From Frateuria_A yonginensis (GTDB lineage Bacteria > Pseudomonadota > Gammaproteobacteria > Xanthomonadales > Rhodanobacteraceae), in NCBI RefSeq assembly GCF_037137055.1, contig NZ_JBBBNY010000004.1:1-64000 (forward strand): a stretch of 64,000 nt of DNA, read 5' to 3'. The translations under genes were made by a program, and so were the position numbers. Within the stretch, counting starts at the first letter, position 1. The number at the start of each line of letters is the position of its first letter. Positions 8,470-17,256 of the stretch are shown here, piece after piece. The notes below the pieces were generated by a model. That model did not search any database. It worked only from the letters and a program-made list of their open reading frames with translations, and was not told the origin of the DNA.

Positions 8470-9732
8470 TCATTCGCCCAGCACCCGGTCCACCAGCTCC
8501 ATCACCCGGCCGACCGCCCCGCGCTCGCTGTCGAACACGTGCCGCGCACCGCGGCCCATGCGCTCGCGCAGGCGCGCGTCGCGCAGCAGGTCCAGCACGG
8601 CGTGTCCCAGTTCCTCGGCGTGCGGCACGCGACGGGCGCCGCCCTCGCGGATCAGGGTGAGCGTGATCTCCTCGAAATTGAAGGTGTGCGGGCCGACCAG
8701 CACCGGCCGCTCGAGCGCCGCCGGCTCCAGCACGTTGTGCCCGCCGATCGGCACCAGGCTGCCGCCGACGAAGGCCAGGTCCGAGGCCGCGTAGAAGGGC
8801 ATCAGTTCGCCCATCGCGTCGATCACGAACACCTGGTGCGCGCCCGGCACGCGGTTCGCGCTGCGGGTGGCGACGGTGAAGCCCAGGCTGCGCGCCGACT
8901 GCTCGACCAGCTTGAAGCGCTCCGGGTGCCGCGGTGCGATCAGCAGCAGCGCATCGGGCAGGCGCCGCAGCACGTCCAGGTGCGCCTCCAGCACCGCCAG
9001 CTCTTCGCCTTCGTGGGTGCTGGCCGCGATCCAGACCGGACGGCGCGGCCCCCACTGCCGGCGCAGCGCGGCGCCGGCGTCCACCGCGCCTTCAGGCACC
9101 GGCATGTCGAACTTCAGGTTGCCGCTGACCACCAGCTGCGAAGGCTCGGCGCCGAGCAGGCGGTAGCGCGCCGCGTCCGTGCGCGACTGCGCCGCGATCT
9201 GGCGCACCGTGCGCAGCGCCGAACGCACCAGCGACCGCATCGGCCGGTAGCCGCGCATCGAGCGCTCGGACAGGCGCGCGTTGACGATCATCAGCGGCAC
9301 CCCACGCCGCCGACAGGCGAAATACAGGTTGGGCCAGATCTCGGTTTCGACGATCAACGCCAGGCGCGGCCGGATCCGCTTGAGGAAACGATGCACCGCG
9401 AACGGCAGGTCGTAGGGCAGGTAGACGTGGAACACGCCGTCGCCGAACAGCTGGTGCACGCGCGCCGAACCGGTCGGGGTGACCGTGGTGACCACCAGCG
9501 GCGCGTGCGGATAATCACGCTTGAGCGCCTTGATCAGCGGTTCGGCCGCGTTGACCTCGCCGACCGACACCGCGTGCACCCACAGGCTGCCGCTGAAGTC
9601 CGGCCGCGGGAACAGGCCGAAACGCTCCGGCCAGCGCCGGTGGTAGTTGCCGTAGCGCACGCCGCGCGCGAGCAGCCGCAGCACGATCAGCGGCGTCGCC
9701 AGGTACATGACGAAGGTATAGAGGTAGCGCAA
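8470..9732 (-). CDS. waaA: 3-deoxy-D-manno-octulosonic acid transferase
   Basis: A 420-residue Kdo transferase (KdtA/WaaA). It transfers Kdo from CMP-Kdo to lipid IVA at the inner-membrane face. An N-terminal membrane anchor (MRYLYTFVMYLATPLIVL) precedes the GT-B fold. The catalytic Glu59 sits in HAVSVGEVNAA, and the C-terminal domain has SLVPIGGHNVLEPAAL, the sugar-nucleotide-binding signature. It is divergent from the lauroyl-acyltransferase-like gene that acts in the same lipid A pathway. Confidence 0.96.
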   Translation of the reverse strand: MRYLYTFVMYLATPLIVLRLLARGVRYGNYHRRWPERFGLFPRPDFSGSLWVHAVSVGEVNAAEPLIKALKRDYPHAPLVVTTVTPTGSARVHQLFGDGVFHVYLPYDLPFAVHRFLKRIRPRLALIVETEIWPNLYFACRRRGVPLMIVNARLSERSMRGYRPMRSLVRSALRTVRQIAAQSRTDAARYRLLGAEPSQLVVSGNLKFDMPVPEGAVDAGAALRRQWGPRRPVWIAASTHEGEELAVLEAHLDVLRRLPDALLLIAPRHPERFKLVEQSARSLGFTVATRSANRVPGAHQVFVIDAMGELMPFYAASDLAFVGGSLVPIGGHNVLEPAALERPVLVGPHTFNFEEITLTLIREGGARRVPHAEELGHAVLDLLRDARLRERMGRGARHVFDSERGAVGRVMELVDRVLGE

Positions 9733-9845
9733 CGGAAGGCCAGCCGGTGGGAGTGGCCGCGATTATAGGCGGCGCGGTCGCCGGACCGCCCGCCGACTCG
9801 CCCGGGGGAGCGGCTTGCGCACGCGCTTCCCCTACAATCGCACGG

Positions 9846-10775
9846 ATGCCCGGCATGCCCCGTCCCTCCTTCGACCCGTCCCTGCTCGCACCGCGCCACT
9901 GGCCCGCCTGGCTGGGCGTCGGCGTGATCTGGCTGATCGCGCGCCTGCCCTACCCGCTGCTGCTGCGGCTCGGCGGCGCGCTCGGGGCGCTGATCCGCAA
10001 CGTGCCCTCGCGGCGGCGGCCGATCGCCGAGACCAACGTCGCGCTGTGCTTCCCCGAGCTCGACGCGCGCGCGCAGGCCGCGCTGGTCGATGCCCACCTC
10101 ACCGACATCGGCCTGATGCTGGTCGAGTTCGCGCTGGGCTGGATGGGCTCGGACCGCGCCATCGCGCGGATCCCCATGCGCATCGAAGGGCTCGAGCACC
10201 TGCAGGCGGCACGCGCGAACCGACAGGGCGTACTGCTGGTCGGCGGTCATTTCTCGCATCTGGAATTGTGCGCACGCCTGCTTGCGCGGCGCATCCCGAT
10301 CGCCGGCATGTACCGGCGCATGGACTCGCCGGTGTTCGAGTGGGCCGTGCTGCGCGCCCGGCTGCGCTACGCCGCGGCGATGTTCGACAAGGACGACATC
10401 CGCGGCACGGTGAAGTACCTGCGCGGCGGCGGCACGCTGTGGTACGCGCCCGACCAGGACATGCGCAGCAAGGACAGCGTGTTCGTGCCGTTCTTCGGCG
10501 TGCCGGCCGCCACCATCACCGCCACCCACCACCTGGCCCGGATGGGCCAGGCGCAGGTGATCCCGTTCTTCCACCGGCGCCTGCCCGAAGGCGGCTACGC
10601 CATGCGGCTGGGCGCACCGCTGCCGCTGGGCGGCGACGCGGCCGCCGATACCGCGCAGGTCAACGCGAGCATCGAGCAGATGGTGCGGGCTGCGCCGGAG
10701 CAGTACCTGTGGGTGCACAAGCGCTTCAAGACGCGCCCCCCGGGCCAGCCCGACCCCTATGCGCGCAAGCGCTGA
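9846..10775 (+). CDS. lpxL: Lipid A biosynthesis lauroyl/myristoyl acyltransferase (LpxL/HtrB family)
   Basis: A 309-residue late acyltransferase of lipid A synthesis. An N-terminal hydrophobic segment (about residues 20-48) anchors it in the inner membrane. The catalytic HX4(D/E) motif is His135 to Glu140 in GHFSHLELC. YAPDQD and the NASIEQMVRAAPEQYLWVHKRFK ending are typical of the family. The ATG at 9846 is chosen; an ATG nine bases further on is also possible. Whether it is LpxL- or LpxP-like cannot be decided. Confidence 0.92.
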   Translation: MPGMPRPSFDPSLLAPRHWPAWLGVGVIWLIARLPYPLLLRLGGALGALIRNVPSRRRPIAETNVALCFPELDARAQAALVDAHLTDIGLMLVEFALGWMGSDRAIARIPMRIEGLEHLQAARANRQGVLLVGGHFSHLELCARLLARRIPIAGMYRRMDSPVFEWAVLRARLRYAAAMFDKDDIRGTVKYLRGGGTLWYAPDQDMRSKDSVFVPFFGVPAATITATHHLARMGQAQVIPFFHRRLPEGGYAMRLGAPLPLGGDAAADTAQVNASIEQMVRAAPEQYLWVHKRFKTRPPGQPDPYARKR

Positions 10776-10796
10776 GCCACGCGCCCGGCCGCCGGG

Positions 10797-11558
10797 TCAA
10801 CGGCCGCCGGCGCGGCCTCGCATGCGCGCCTCGTGCAGCTTGGCGTACTTGAGGAAGGCATAGAAGGCGTGCACGCGGGCGGCGATGAAGCCGGCCCAGC
10901 CCGCGCGCCAGTGCCCGCGCAGCAGGTAGTAGCGCAGGAATGCCACGCTCGGATAGGCGACCATGCGCCAGCCCAGCCAGGCCTGGCGGCGTGGCCGGCC
11001 CTCGGCCGCCTGCAGCGAGGAATAACGGTTGGCCTTGTCCACGCGCCCGGCGATGTCGGGTTCCCCATAGTGGTCCAGCACCACGTCCAGCACGCGGACC
11101 GGCCCATCGACCTGCACCGACTCGTGCACGCTGTGCCCGCTCATGCGCGCGCGCTCGCGGTCGAACAGGCGCACGTAGTGGTTGAGGCGCGCGCGCGGCG
11201 ACTGCCAGCGCCAGAACACCCATTCGCGACGCCACAGCTGGAAGCCCGCGCAGGGCGGCGACTCCAGCGCGCGCCGCACCGGGTCGGCCGCGTCCGCCGG
11301 CAAGGCCTCGTCCGAATCCAGCAGCAGCACCCAGCGGTGCCGGGCCAGGTCGATCGCCGCCTGCTTCTGCGCGCTGTAGCCGGCGAAGGGCTGCACCTGC
11401 ACGCGTGCGCCGTAGCGCTGCGCGATCGCCGCGGTGGCATCGGTGGAGCCCGAGTCCAGCACCACGATCTCGTCGGCCCAGGCGACCGAGGCGAGGCAGG
11501 CTTCGAGCGTGCCGGCGCTGTTGTAGGTGGTTACCACCACCGAGAGCGGCTCACGCAT
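10797..11558 (-). CDS. Glycosyltransferase family 2 (WaaE-like LPS core transferase)
   Basis: A 253-residue GT-A inverting glycosyltransferase. SVVVTTYNSAGTLEACLASV begins the fold, DSGSTD lies at residues 35-40 and the metal-binding DSD at residues 81-83. The length and the late FxxRYYLLRG segment match WaaE/KdtX proteins, which add a sugar to the heptose of the LPS inner core. Its start overlaps the end of the O-antigen ligase gene by 8 bp, so the two are probably co-translated. Sugar donor not determinable. Confidence 0.88.
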   Translation of the reverse strand: MREPLSVVVTTYNSAGTLEACLASVAWADEIVVLDSGSTDATAAIAQRYGARVQVQPFAGYSAQKQAAIDLARHRWVLLLDSDEALPADAADPVRRALESPPCAGFQLWRREWVFWRWQSPRARLNHYVRLFDRERARMSGHSVHESVQVDGPVRVLDVVLDHYGEPDIAGRVDKANRYSSLQAAEGRPRRQAWLGWRMVAYPSVAFLRYYLLRGHWRAGWAGFIAARVHAFYAFLKYAKLHEARMRGRAGGR

Positions 11559-12807
11559 CGGCGTCCCCCACCAGGTACAGCGCGGCGCACCACAGGCCCA
11601 GCAGCCAGGCGAACAGCAGGCCCCACCAGGCCGAGTAGAAGGCGAGGTGGGTGTTGAGCGGGAACAGCATGGTGCCCAGCGCCACGGTGACGGGGAAGGC
11701 GCGGCCGCGCGCAGCCGCGCCCACGCGGCGCCACGCCCGCACCGCCAGTGCGGTCGCGGCCAGCCACAGCAGCAAGCCGATCGTGCCCGTTTCGGTCAGC
11801 ACCTCCAGCACCAGCTGGTGCGCATGGCAGGCTCCCTCGCCCACGCCGCAGGCCTCCGCCACCAGGAAATGGTCGTCGGGCGGCGCATAGTCCGGATAGG
11901 CGTAGCGGAAGCCGCGCACGCCGACGCCGTTCCAGGGATGGTCGCCGATCATCCGTACGCTGGCCCGCCAGATCGCCGGACGGCCGGTCAGCGCCTCGTC
12001 GAGGCCCTGCTCGTCGCCAGCGAAGACCGCGAGCGTGCGTTCCATCCGTTGATGGAATCGGCTGGACGTCTCCCACGCCAGGCCGGCGGCCAGCGCCGCC
12101 AGCGCCAGGCCGGCGCCGCACCAGAGTGCGAAACGCCGCGGCGCACCCGCCTCGCGCCAGGCGAAGGCGAGCGCGACCAGCCCGTAGCACAGCCAGCCGG
12201 CGCGCGAACCGGCCAGCAGCACCGGCCCGAGCAGCAGCAGGAACGCCAGCACCAGGCCGGTGCGCCCCCAGCGCTCGCGGGCCGCCCACAAGGCGAAGGG
12301 GGCCAGCACCGCCAGGGTAGGGCCGAGCTTGAGGTCGTCCGCGCCGAAGATGCCGGAGATGCGCTCCGCCTCCGCGTGGCCGCCAAGGCTCCAGCCGGTA
12401 AGTGCCTGCACCCACGCGTCCGCCACCCAGAAGGCGATGAGCAGCGCGACGGCGGTGTACAGCGCACGCATGCGGTCCGGGCGACGGATCGCGAAGCAGG
12501 CGTACAGCCCCAGCGGCACGTAGCGCAGCAGGCCGGCCGTGCTGCTCCAGCTCTTGCCAGGCGCGACCGCGTCCGGTGCCGAGAGCAGCGCCGCACCGAC
12601 GTAGCAGGCCAGCAACAGCAGCAACAGCCGCGCCCCGGCATGCCCGCGCAACGCATCGGGATGGCGCACGAACAGCAGCACCACGCCGAGCAGGCACAGT
12701 GCCGTGCCCAGTTCGGACGTGCGCCCGACCGGCAGCAACGCGACCACCAGCCAGTACGGCAGCAACGGGGAACGCAGGGCGGCGGCGAGGGCGCGGGTCA
12801 CGGGCAT
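11551..12807 (-). CDS. O-antigen ligase family protein (WaaL-like)
   Basis: A 418-residue polytopic membrane protein with about 10-12 helices and a large periplasmic loop between residues 250 and 330 (ERTLAVFAGDEQGLDEALTGRP onward). The loop includes an Arg and the His in HPWNGVGVRGF typical of the Wzy_C/WaaL domain. It likely ligates O-polysaccharide to lipid A-core in the periplasm. The ATG at 12807 gives the family's usual N-terminus. It lies between two LPS glycosyltransferase genes. A Wzy polymerase role is the main alternative. Confidence 0.87.
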   Translation of the reverse strand: MPVTRALAAALRSPLLPYWLVVALLPVGRTSELGTALCLLGVVLLFVRHPDALRGHAGARLLLLLLACYVGAALLSAPDAVAPGKSWSSTAGLLRYVPLGLYACFAIRRPDRMRALYTAVALLIAFWVADAWVQALTGWSLGGHAEAERISGIFGADDLKLGPTLAVLAPFALWAARERWGRTGLVLAFLLLLGPVLLAGSRAGWLCYGLVALAFAWREAGAPRRFALWCGAGLALAALAAGLAWETSSRFHQRMERTLAVFAGDEQGLDEALTGRPAIWRASVRMIGDHPWNGVGVRGFRYAYPDYAPPDDHFLVAEACGVGEGACHAHQLVLEVLTETGTIGLLLWLAATALAVRAWRRVGAAARGRAFPVTVALGTMLFPLNTHLAFYSAWWGLLFAWLLGLWCAALYLVGDADA

Positions 12808-12920
12808 CGGGGGATTGTAGGGGACGGCCGCAGCCGCAGCCCAAGGCCCGGAGCCAGTCGCATGCCGCCACGACAGATGAAACGTGTCGCTCCGGGGCTC
12901 TCGCCGCCGGAGCGCAACGG

Positions 12921-14069
12921 TCAGGCCACCACTTCGTTGTACAGCGCCAGCACGGCCTGCTGCATGTCCGACAGGCGATAGCGCTGCAGCATCGGGATCG
13001 GCGGCGCCACGCGCAGCAGCTCGGCGGCGCGTTCGACCAGCTTTTCGCGGTCGCCCGGCGGTACGCGGCCGGCCGGGTACAGCTCGGCCAGCAGCTCGCC
13101 CACGCCACCGTGGGCGTAACCCAGCACGGGCCGGCACAACGACAGCGCCTCGACCACGGTGCGCCCGAACGACTCGGGCTTGGCCGACAGCTGCAGGACC
13201 AGGGTGGACACCGCGTAGATGTCGCGCACGTCGTTGCGCGGCGGGCTCAGCACCACCTGCGCCTCGATGCCGCGCGCACGGATCAGCCGCCGCAGCTCCT
13301 CGACGTAGGCCTCGCGGCCCGGCTCGATCACGCCCAGCAGGAGCAGGCGGGCCTCGATGCCGCGGCGCTTGAGTTCGGCGATCAGCTCGATCGCCTCGTG
13401 GTGGCCCTTCAGGCGCGTGCCGCGCCCCGGCAGGGTAAGCAACGGCGCCCCCGCCAGCTGCGGGAACTCGGCGAAGAAGGCCTTCTGCCAGGCATCGTCG
13501 GGACGGTGGCCGTAGGGGAAGGCGGCCGGGTCGATGCCGCGCGGGATCACCCGCACCCGTGCCGGATCCAGCCAGGGGTAATGGCTCAGCACGTAGTCGC
13601 GCATGGTCTGCGATACCGCGATCACGCGCTCGCCGCGCAGCAGGATCGAGCTGTAGCGCCCCGGCGTGTTGAGCCCGTGCACGGTCGTCACGAAGTGCGG
13701 CCGCGGCTGCATGCCGCGCAGCGCCCACCAGCCCATCCAGGCCGGCAGCCGCGAGCGGGCGTGCACGATGTCCGGCCGCAGCTCGCGCAGCCGCCGGCGC
13801 AAGGCGGGCAGGCAAAGCAGCGTGCGCAGCGACTTGGCGCCGATATCCAGGGTAACGTGCTCGCTTCCCTCCGCCTCCAGCTGCGCCACCAGGCGGCCGC
13901 CCTTGGAGATCACGATCGAGCGGTGGCCCGCCGCCACCAGCGCCCGCGCCACTTCCAGCGTGGAACGCTCCGCCCCGCCCGAATGCAGCGCCGGGATCAG
14001 CTGGACGACGACCAGACGCCGGGTGGTTGGGACGACGGCAGACATGAGGGGTTGTTGGGTGGCCTTCAT
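12921..14069 (-). CDS. Glycosyltransferase family 4
   Basis: A 382-residue GT-B retaining glycosyltransferase. The N-terminal domain begins LVVVQLIPALHSGGAERS, typical of WaaG/RfaB-like enzymes. The C-terminal donor-binding domain holds KPESFGRTVVEALSLCRPVL, the EX7E region with Glu in PESFG and Glu in VVEAL. It probably adds a hexose to the LPS core. Alternative starts exist at 14045 and 14081; none has a strong ribosome-binding site. It is first of three LPS genes on this strand. Confidence 0.88.
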   Translation of the reverse strand: MKATQQPLMSAVVPTTRRLVVVQLIPALHSGGAERSTLEVARALVAAGHRSIVISKGGRLVAQLEAEGSEHVTLDIGAKSLRTLLCLPALRRRLRELRPDIVHARSRLPAWMGWWALRGMQPRPHFVTTVHGLNTPGRYSSILLRGERVIAVSQTMRDYVLSHYPWLDPARVRVIPRGIDPAAFPYGHRPDDAWQKAFFAEFPQLAGAPLLTLPGRGTRLKGHHEAIELIAELKRRGIEARLLLLGVIEPGREAYVEELRRLIRARGIEAQVVLSPPRNDVRDIYAVSTLVLQLSAKPESFGRTVVEALSLCRPVLGYAHGGVGELLAELYPAGRVPPGDREKLVERAAELLRVAPPIPMLQRYRLSDMQQAVLALYNEVVA

Positions 14070-14133
14070 CCAGCGCAGCAAGCAGCGATCATGCCTAATG
14101 CCGCCCCGGCGGGGCCGGCGCCGGCGCTCCGGC

Positions 14134-14340
14134 TCAGTCCTTCAGGACGTAATGCGCGCCACAGTAGGGGCAGACGGACTCGCCGCCATCCTCGACGATG
14201 GGCAGGTAGACCTTCGGATGGGAGTTCCAGAGCGACATCGCCGGCATCGGGCAGGACAGCGGCAGGTCCCTGCGCGTCACTTCGTAACGATTTTCGGCAT
14301 TCGCCGGGATCGGCGCGGCCTCGGACAGGGGGCGCGACAT
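14134..14340 (-). CDS. Zinc-finger (CHCC) domain small protein
   Basis: A 68-residue protein with the zf-CHCC pattern: Cys30, His41, Cys57 and Cys60, ending CPYCGAHYVLKD. Bacterial members resemble the mitochondrial complex I subunit NDUFS6 zinc domain and are common short proteins in proteobacteria. The start at 14340 is the ATG that gives the family's usual length. It ends 65 bp before the start side of the GT4 gene on the same strand. Molecular role unknown. Confidence 0.85.
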   Translation of the reverse strand: MSRPLSEAAPIPANAENRYEVTRRDLPLSCPMPAMSLWNSHPKVYLPIVEDGGESVCPYCGAHYVLKD

Positions 14341-14583
14341 GGCAGGCTCCAGGAAGGCTTCGAAACCGCGCATGGTAGCAGGGCGCGCGACGGCCGGGCG
14401 GCCCGGCGGCGCGGGCGCCGCGACTGGACATCGGCCGGCGGTTGGCCTCAACTGTGCGCACTGGCGCCGGCCCGGAGGGGCGGGCGGCGCCGAGGGAGGA
14501 CGACCGTGGGAGCGCCGGCGAGGCCGACAGCCACGCGGGCACCGGGCGCCCTGTCGTCGCAACGTCACTGCGAGGGGAGAATC

Positions 14584-15846
14584 ATGGACTTCGGAAAGCT
14601 CATCGCGCGCGTCAAGGCCATCCTTGGCACGCCCCGGACCGAGTGGCCGGTCGCCGCCGCCGAGCCGGCCACGGTCGGCAGCCTGTACACCGGCTACATC
14701 GTGTGGATCGCGGCGCTGCCGGTGATCGCCGGCTTCATCAAGGGCAGCCTGATCGGCTACGGCGCCTTTGGCGTCAGCTACCGCACGCCTGTCGGCGCCG
14801 GCATCGGCGCCATGCTCCTGCACTACGCCTTGTCGCTGGCGGTGACCTATGTCGTGGCGCTGATCATCAATGCCCTGGCCGGCACCTTCAACGGCCAGAA
14901 GGACATGGTGCAGGCGCTCAAGACGGTGGCCTACGCGTGGACGGCCGCCTGGGTGGCCGGCATCGCCGTGATCATCCCGTGGCTGGGCTGGCTGATCGGC
15001 CTGGCCGGCGTCGTCTATGCCATCTACCTGCTTTACCTGGGGTTGCCGTACACGATGAAGTGCCCGCCCGAGAAAGCCGGCGGCTACACCGCGCTCAGCG
15101 TGGTCGTGGCGATCGTGCTGAGCTGGATCGTCGCCATCGTGGTCACCGGCATCATCGGCACTGCGGCGCTGACCGGCGGCGCCCTCAGCGGCAACCGGGT
15201 GGGCAGCGCGGACGGCAGCGTGACGGTGGATCCGGATAGCGCACTGGGACGGCTGGCCGCGATGGGCGAACGCGCGGAACAGGCGAGCAAGGAGATGGAG
15301 GCCGCGCAGAAGTCCGGCGACAGCGCCACGCAGCAGGCCGCCATGGGCAAGATGATGAGCGCGGCGATGGGCAACGACGGGCAGGTGCAGGCGCTGTCCA
15401 CCGAGCAGGTCAAGGCCTTCCTGCCCGGCAGCGTGCTCGGCCTCGAGCGCACCGGCAGCTCGGCCGAGCGCACCGGTGCGATGGGCATGCAGATCACCCA
15501 GGCCACCGCCGACTATGGCGACGGTCAGGGGCGGACGGTCTCGCTGGAGGTGGCCGACATGGGCACGGCCAAGGGCCTGATGGCGATGGCCGGGGCGATG
15601 GCGCCGGAGGAGGAGAAGACGACCGCGCACGGCTACGAGAAGACCTACACCGCCGACGGCCGCCTGACCCACGAGGCCTGGGACGACGAGACCCGCAGCG
15701 GCGAATACAGCGTGGTGGTCGGCCAGCGCTTCACCGTGAAGGCCCATGGCACTGCCGGCAGCATCGAGGACCTCAAGCGTGCGGTCGCCAGCGTGGACCT
15801 GGCGAAGCTGGAATCGCTCAAGGACGAGGGCGTGTCGCACCACTGA
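14584..15846 (+). CDS. YIP1-family membrane protein
   Basis: A 420-residue protein. Residues 1-210 match the Yip1 domain: MDFGKLIARVKAILGTPRTEW, then five predicted transmembrane helices separated by short loops. Residues 215-420 form a soluble region with repeated GAMGMQ/MAMAGAM-like helices and a beta-rich end, unusual for plain YIP1 proteins, which are near 200 residues. AGGGGAG precedes the ATG. A strong terminator follows the stop. Function unknown; a membrane-associated role is all that can be said. Confidence 0.85.
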   Translation: MDFGKLIARVKAILGTPRTEWPVAAAEPATVGSLYTGYIVWIAALPVIAGFIKGSLIGYGAFGVSYRTPVGAGIGAMLLHYALSLAVTYVVALIINALAGTFNGQKDMVQALKTVAYAWTAAWVAGIAVIIPWLGWLIGLAGVVYAIYLLYLGLPYTMKCPPEKAGGYTALSVVVAIVLSWIVAIVVTGIIGTAALTGGALSGNRVGSADGSVTVDPDSALGRLAAMGERAEQASKEMEAAQKSGDSATQQAAMGKMMSAAMGNDGQVQALSTEQVKAFLPGSVLGLERTGSSAERTGAMGMQITQATADYGDGQGRTVSLEVADMGTAKGLMAMAGAMAPEEEKTTAHGYEKTYTADGRLTHEAWDDETRSGEYSVVVGQRFTVKAHGTAGSIEDLKRAVASVDLAKLESLKDEGVSHH

Positions 15847-15870
15847 AGCGGCCGCCCGTCACGACAGGAA

Positions 15871-15897
15871 GCCCGCGCCGGCCGGCGCGGGCTTTTT
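15871..15897 (+). terminator. Rho-independent terminator after YIP1-family gene
   Basis: GCCCGCGCC and GGCGCGGGC form a 9-bp stem with a short GC-rich loop, followed by five T residues, 25 bp after the YIP1 stop codon. Confidence 0.88.
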
Positions 15898-15903
15898 CTC
15901 CGG

Positions 15904-16482
15904 CTACTGCGCGACGGAGCCTTCGGTGGTGATGCGCAGGCTGATCTCGTCGCTCACGTTCGGCACGTACATGGACACGCCGAAGTCCGAGCGCTTCAGG
16001 CTGCCGGTGGCATCGAAGCCGATCGAGGCCTTCTTGGTCATCGGATGCGGGCCGAGCTTGTTCAGGGTCGCCTCCAGCACCACCGGGCGGGTCGTGCCGT
16101 GCACGGTGAGGTCGCCGGTGACGCGGAAGCGGTTGCCGCCCAGCGGCTCGACCTTGGTGCTGCGGTAGGTCACCACCGGATACCTCGCCGCATCGAAGAA
16201 GTCGGGCTTCTTCAGGTGCTCGTCCAGCGCGGGCGCGTGCGTGTCCAGGCCATCCAGTGGCAGGCTCACCTCGACCCGCGCCTGCTCCGGATGCTGCGGA
16301 TCGAAGGTCAGCGTGCCCTGTCCCAGGTGCAGGTCCGCGGTGGGATGGGAGAAGCCGAAGTGGCTCCAGCTGAACAGCACCATCGTATGGTTGGGATCGA
16401 GCCGGTAGGTGACCGGTGCGGCGTGCGCCGCCGCGGCCGCAGCGAACAGGCCGGCGAAGGCTAGGGTCTTCGTAACGCGCAT
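15904..16482 (-). CDS. YceI-family periplasmic lipid-binding protein
   Basis: A 192-residue YceI protein. A signal peptide (residues 1 to about 22, ending AHA) precedes YRLDPNHTMVLFSWSHFGFS, the family hallmark. The lipocalin-like barrel binds an isoprenoid chain in characterised homologs. Conserved DVTVHGTTRPV-type strands (here DLTVHGTTRPVVLEATLNKL) are present. YceI genes often sit beside cytochrome b561 genes, but here the nearest one is far away. It is followed on the same strand, upstream, by a nitroreductase gene 31 bp away. Confidence 0.93.
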   Translation of the reverse strand: MRVTKTLAFAGLFAAAAAAHAAPVTYRLDPNHTMVLFSWSHFGFSHPTADLHLGQGTLTFDPQHPEQARVEVSLPLDGLDTHAPALDEHLKKPDFFDAARYPVVTYRSTKVEPLGGNRFRVTGDLTVHGTTRPVVLEATLNKLGPHPMTKKASIGFDATGSLKRSDFGVSMYVPNVSDEISLRITTEGSVAQ

Positions 16483-16513
16483 GGCGTGGCTCCTCGGGAT
16501 GGGGGTCGTACGG

Positions 16514-17119
16514 TCAGACGATGCGGCAGGCTTCGGCGAAGGCGAAGCGCTCCTCGCGCGGGCGCAGCACGGCGGGATTGCCGTAGCCGATGTTGATCAG
16601 GAAGTTGGACCGGATCTGCGTGCCGGCGAAGAACAGCTCGTCGACCATGGCGTTGTCGAAGCCGGACATCGGGCCGCAGTCCAGGCCGAGCGCGCGGGCG
16701 GCCATGATCAGGTAGGCACCCTGCAGGCTGGAATTGCGGAACGCGGTGGCCTCGATCGTCGCGGGCTTGCCGGCGAACCACTCGATCGCGTCGGGGGATT
16801 CCTTGTACAGGCGCGGCAGGTGCTCGTAGAAGGCGTGGTCGGCGGCGACGATCACGGTGACCGGCGCGGCCATGGTCTGCGCGCGATTGCCGCGGTCCAG
16901 CGCCGGCTCGAGCCTGGCCTTGGCCTCGGCCGAGCGCACGAACACGAAACGCGCCGGCGAGGAGTTGGCACTGGTCGGTGCCAGCTTGGCCAGGTCGTAG
17001 ATCGCGTGCAACTGCTCGTCGGTCACCGGCTTGTCCAGCCAGGCCTCGGCGGAGCGGCGATAGGTGCGCGCCGAGCGGAACAGCTGGTCAAGGGCGGCCT
17101 CGGAAAGCACTTCGCTCAT
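16514..17119 (-). CDS. Nitroreductase family protein (RutE/malonic semialdehyde reductase-like)
   Basis: A 201-residue FMN-dependent oxidoreductase. RSARTYRRSAEAWLDKPV, LAPTSANSSPARFVFV and LGLDCGPMSGFDNAMVDELFF match the HadB/RutE subgroup, which reduces malonic semialdehyde to 3-hydroxypropionate. No rut genes are nearby, so the assignment to pyrimidine degradation is not supported by context; general nitro/quinone reduction is possible. It is co-directional with the downstream YceI gene. Confidence 0.9.
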   Translation of the reverse strand: MSEVLSEAALDQLFRSARTYRRSAEAWLDKPVTDEQLHAIYDLAKLAPTSANSSPARFVFVRSAEAKARLEPALDRGNRAQTMAAPVTVIVAADHAFYEHLPRLYKESPDAIEWFAGKPATIEATAFRNSSLQGAYLIMAARALGLDCGPMSGFDNAMVDELFFAGTQIRSNFLINIGYGNPAVLRPREERFAFAEACRIV

Positions 17120-17256
17120 GGGTATCCTTCTGGCGTGATGGCGCGCCGTCCGGCGCGATCGATCCGCTAGTGTATCGCCAAGGTGCCGGGCGAACCGGTC
17201 AGGAACGGGGAACCGAGCGTGCAGATTCCGTCAACAATCGCCGGAACGCCCGTCGC

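Noticed and set aside
15904..17119. YceI and nitroreductase genes as part of the ECF regulon
   Set aside because: No CAACCTTT-N15-ACNNA motif lies upstream, despite the usual association of YceI with b561 proteins.
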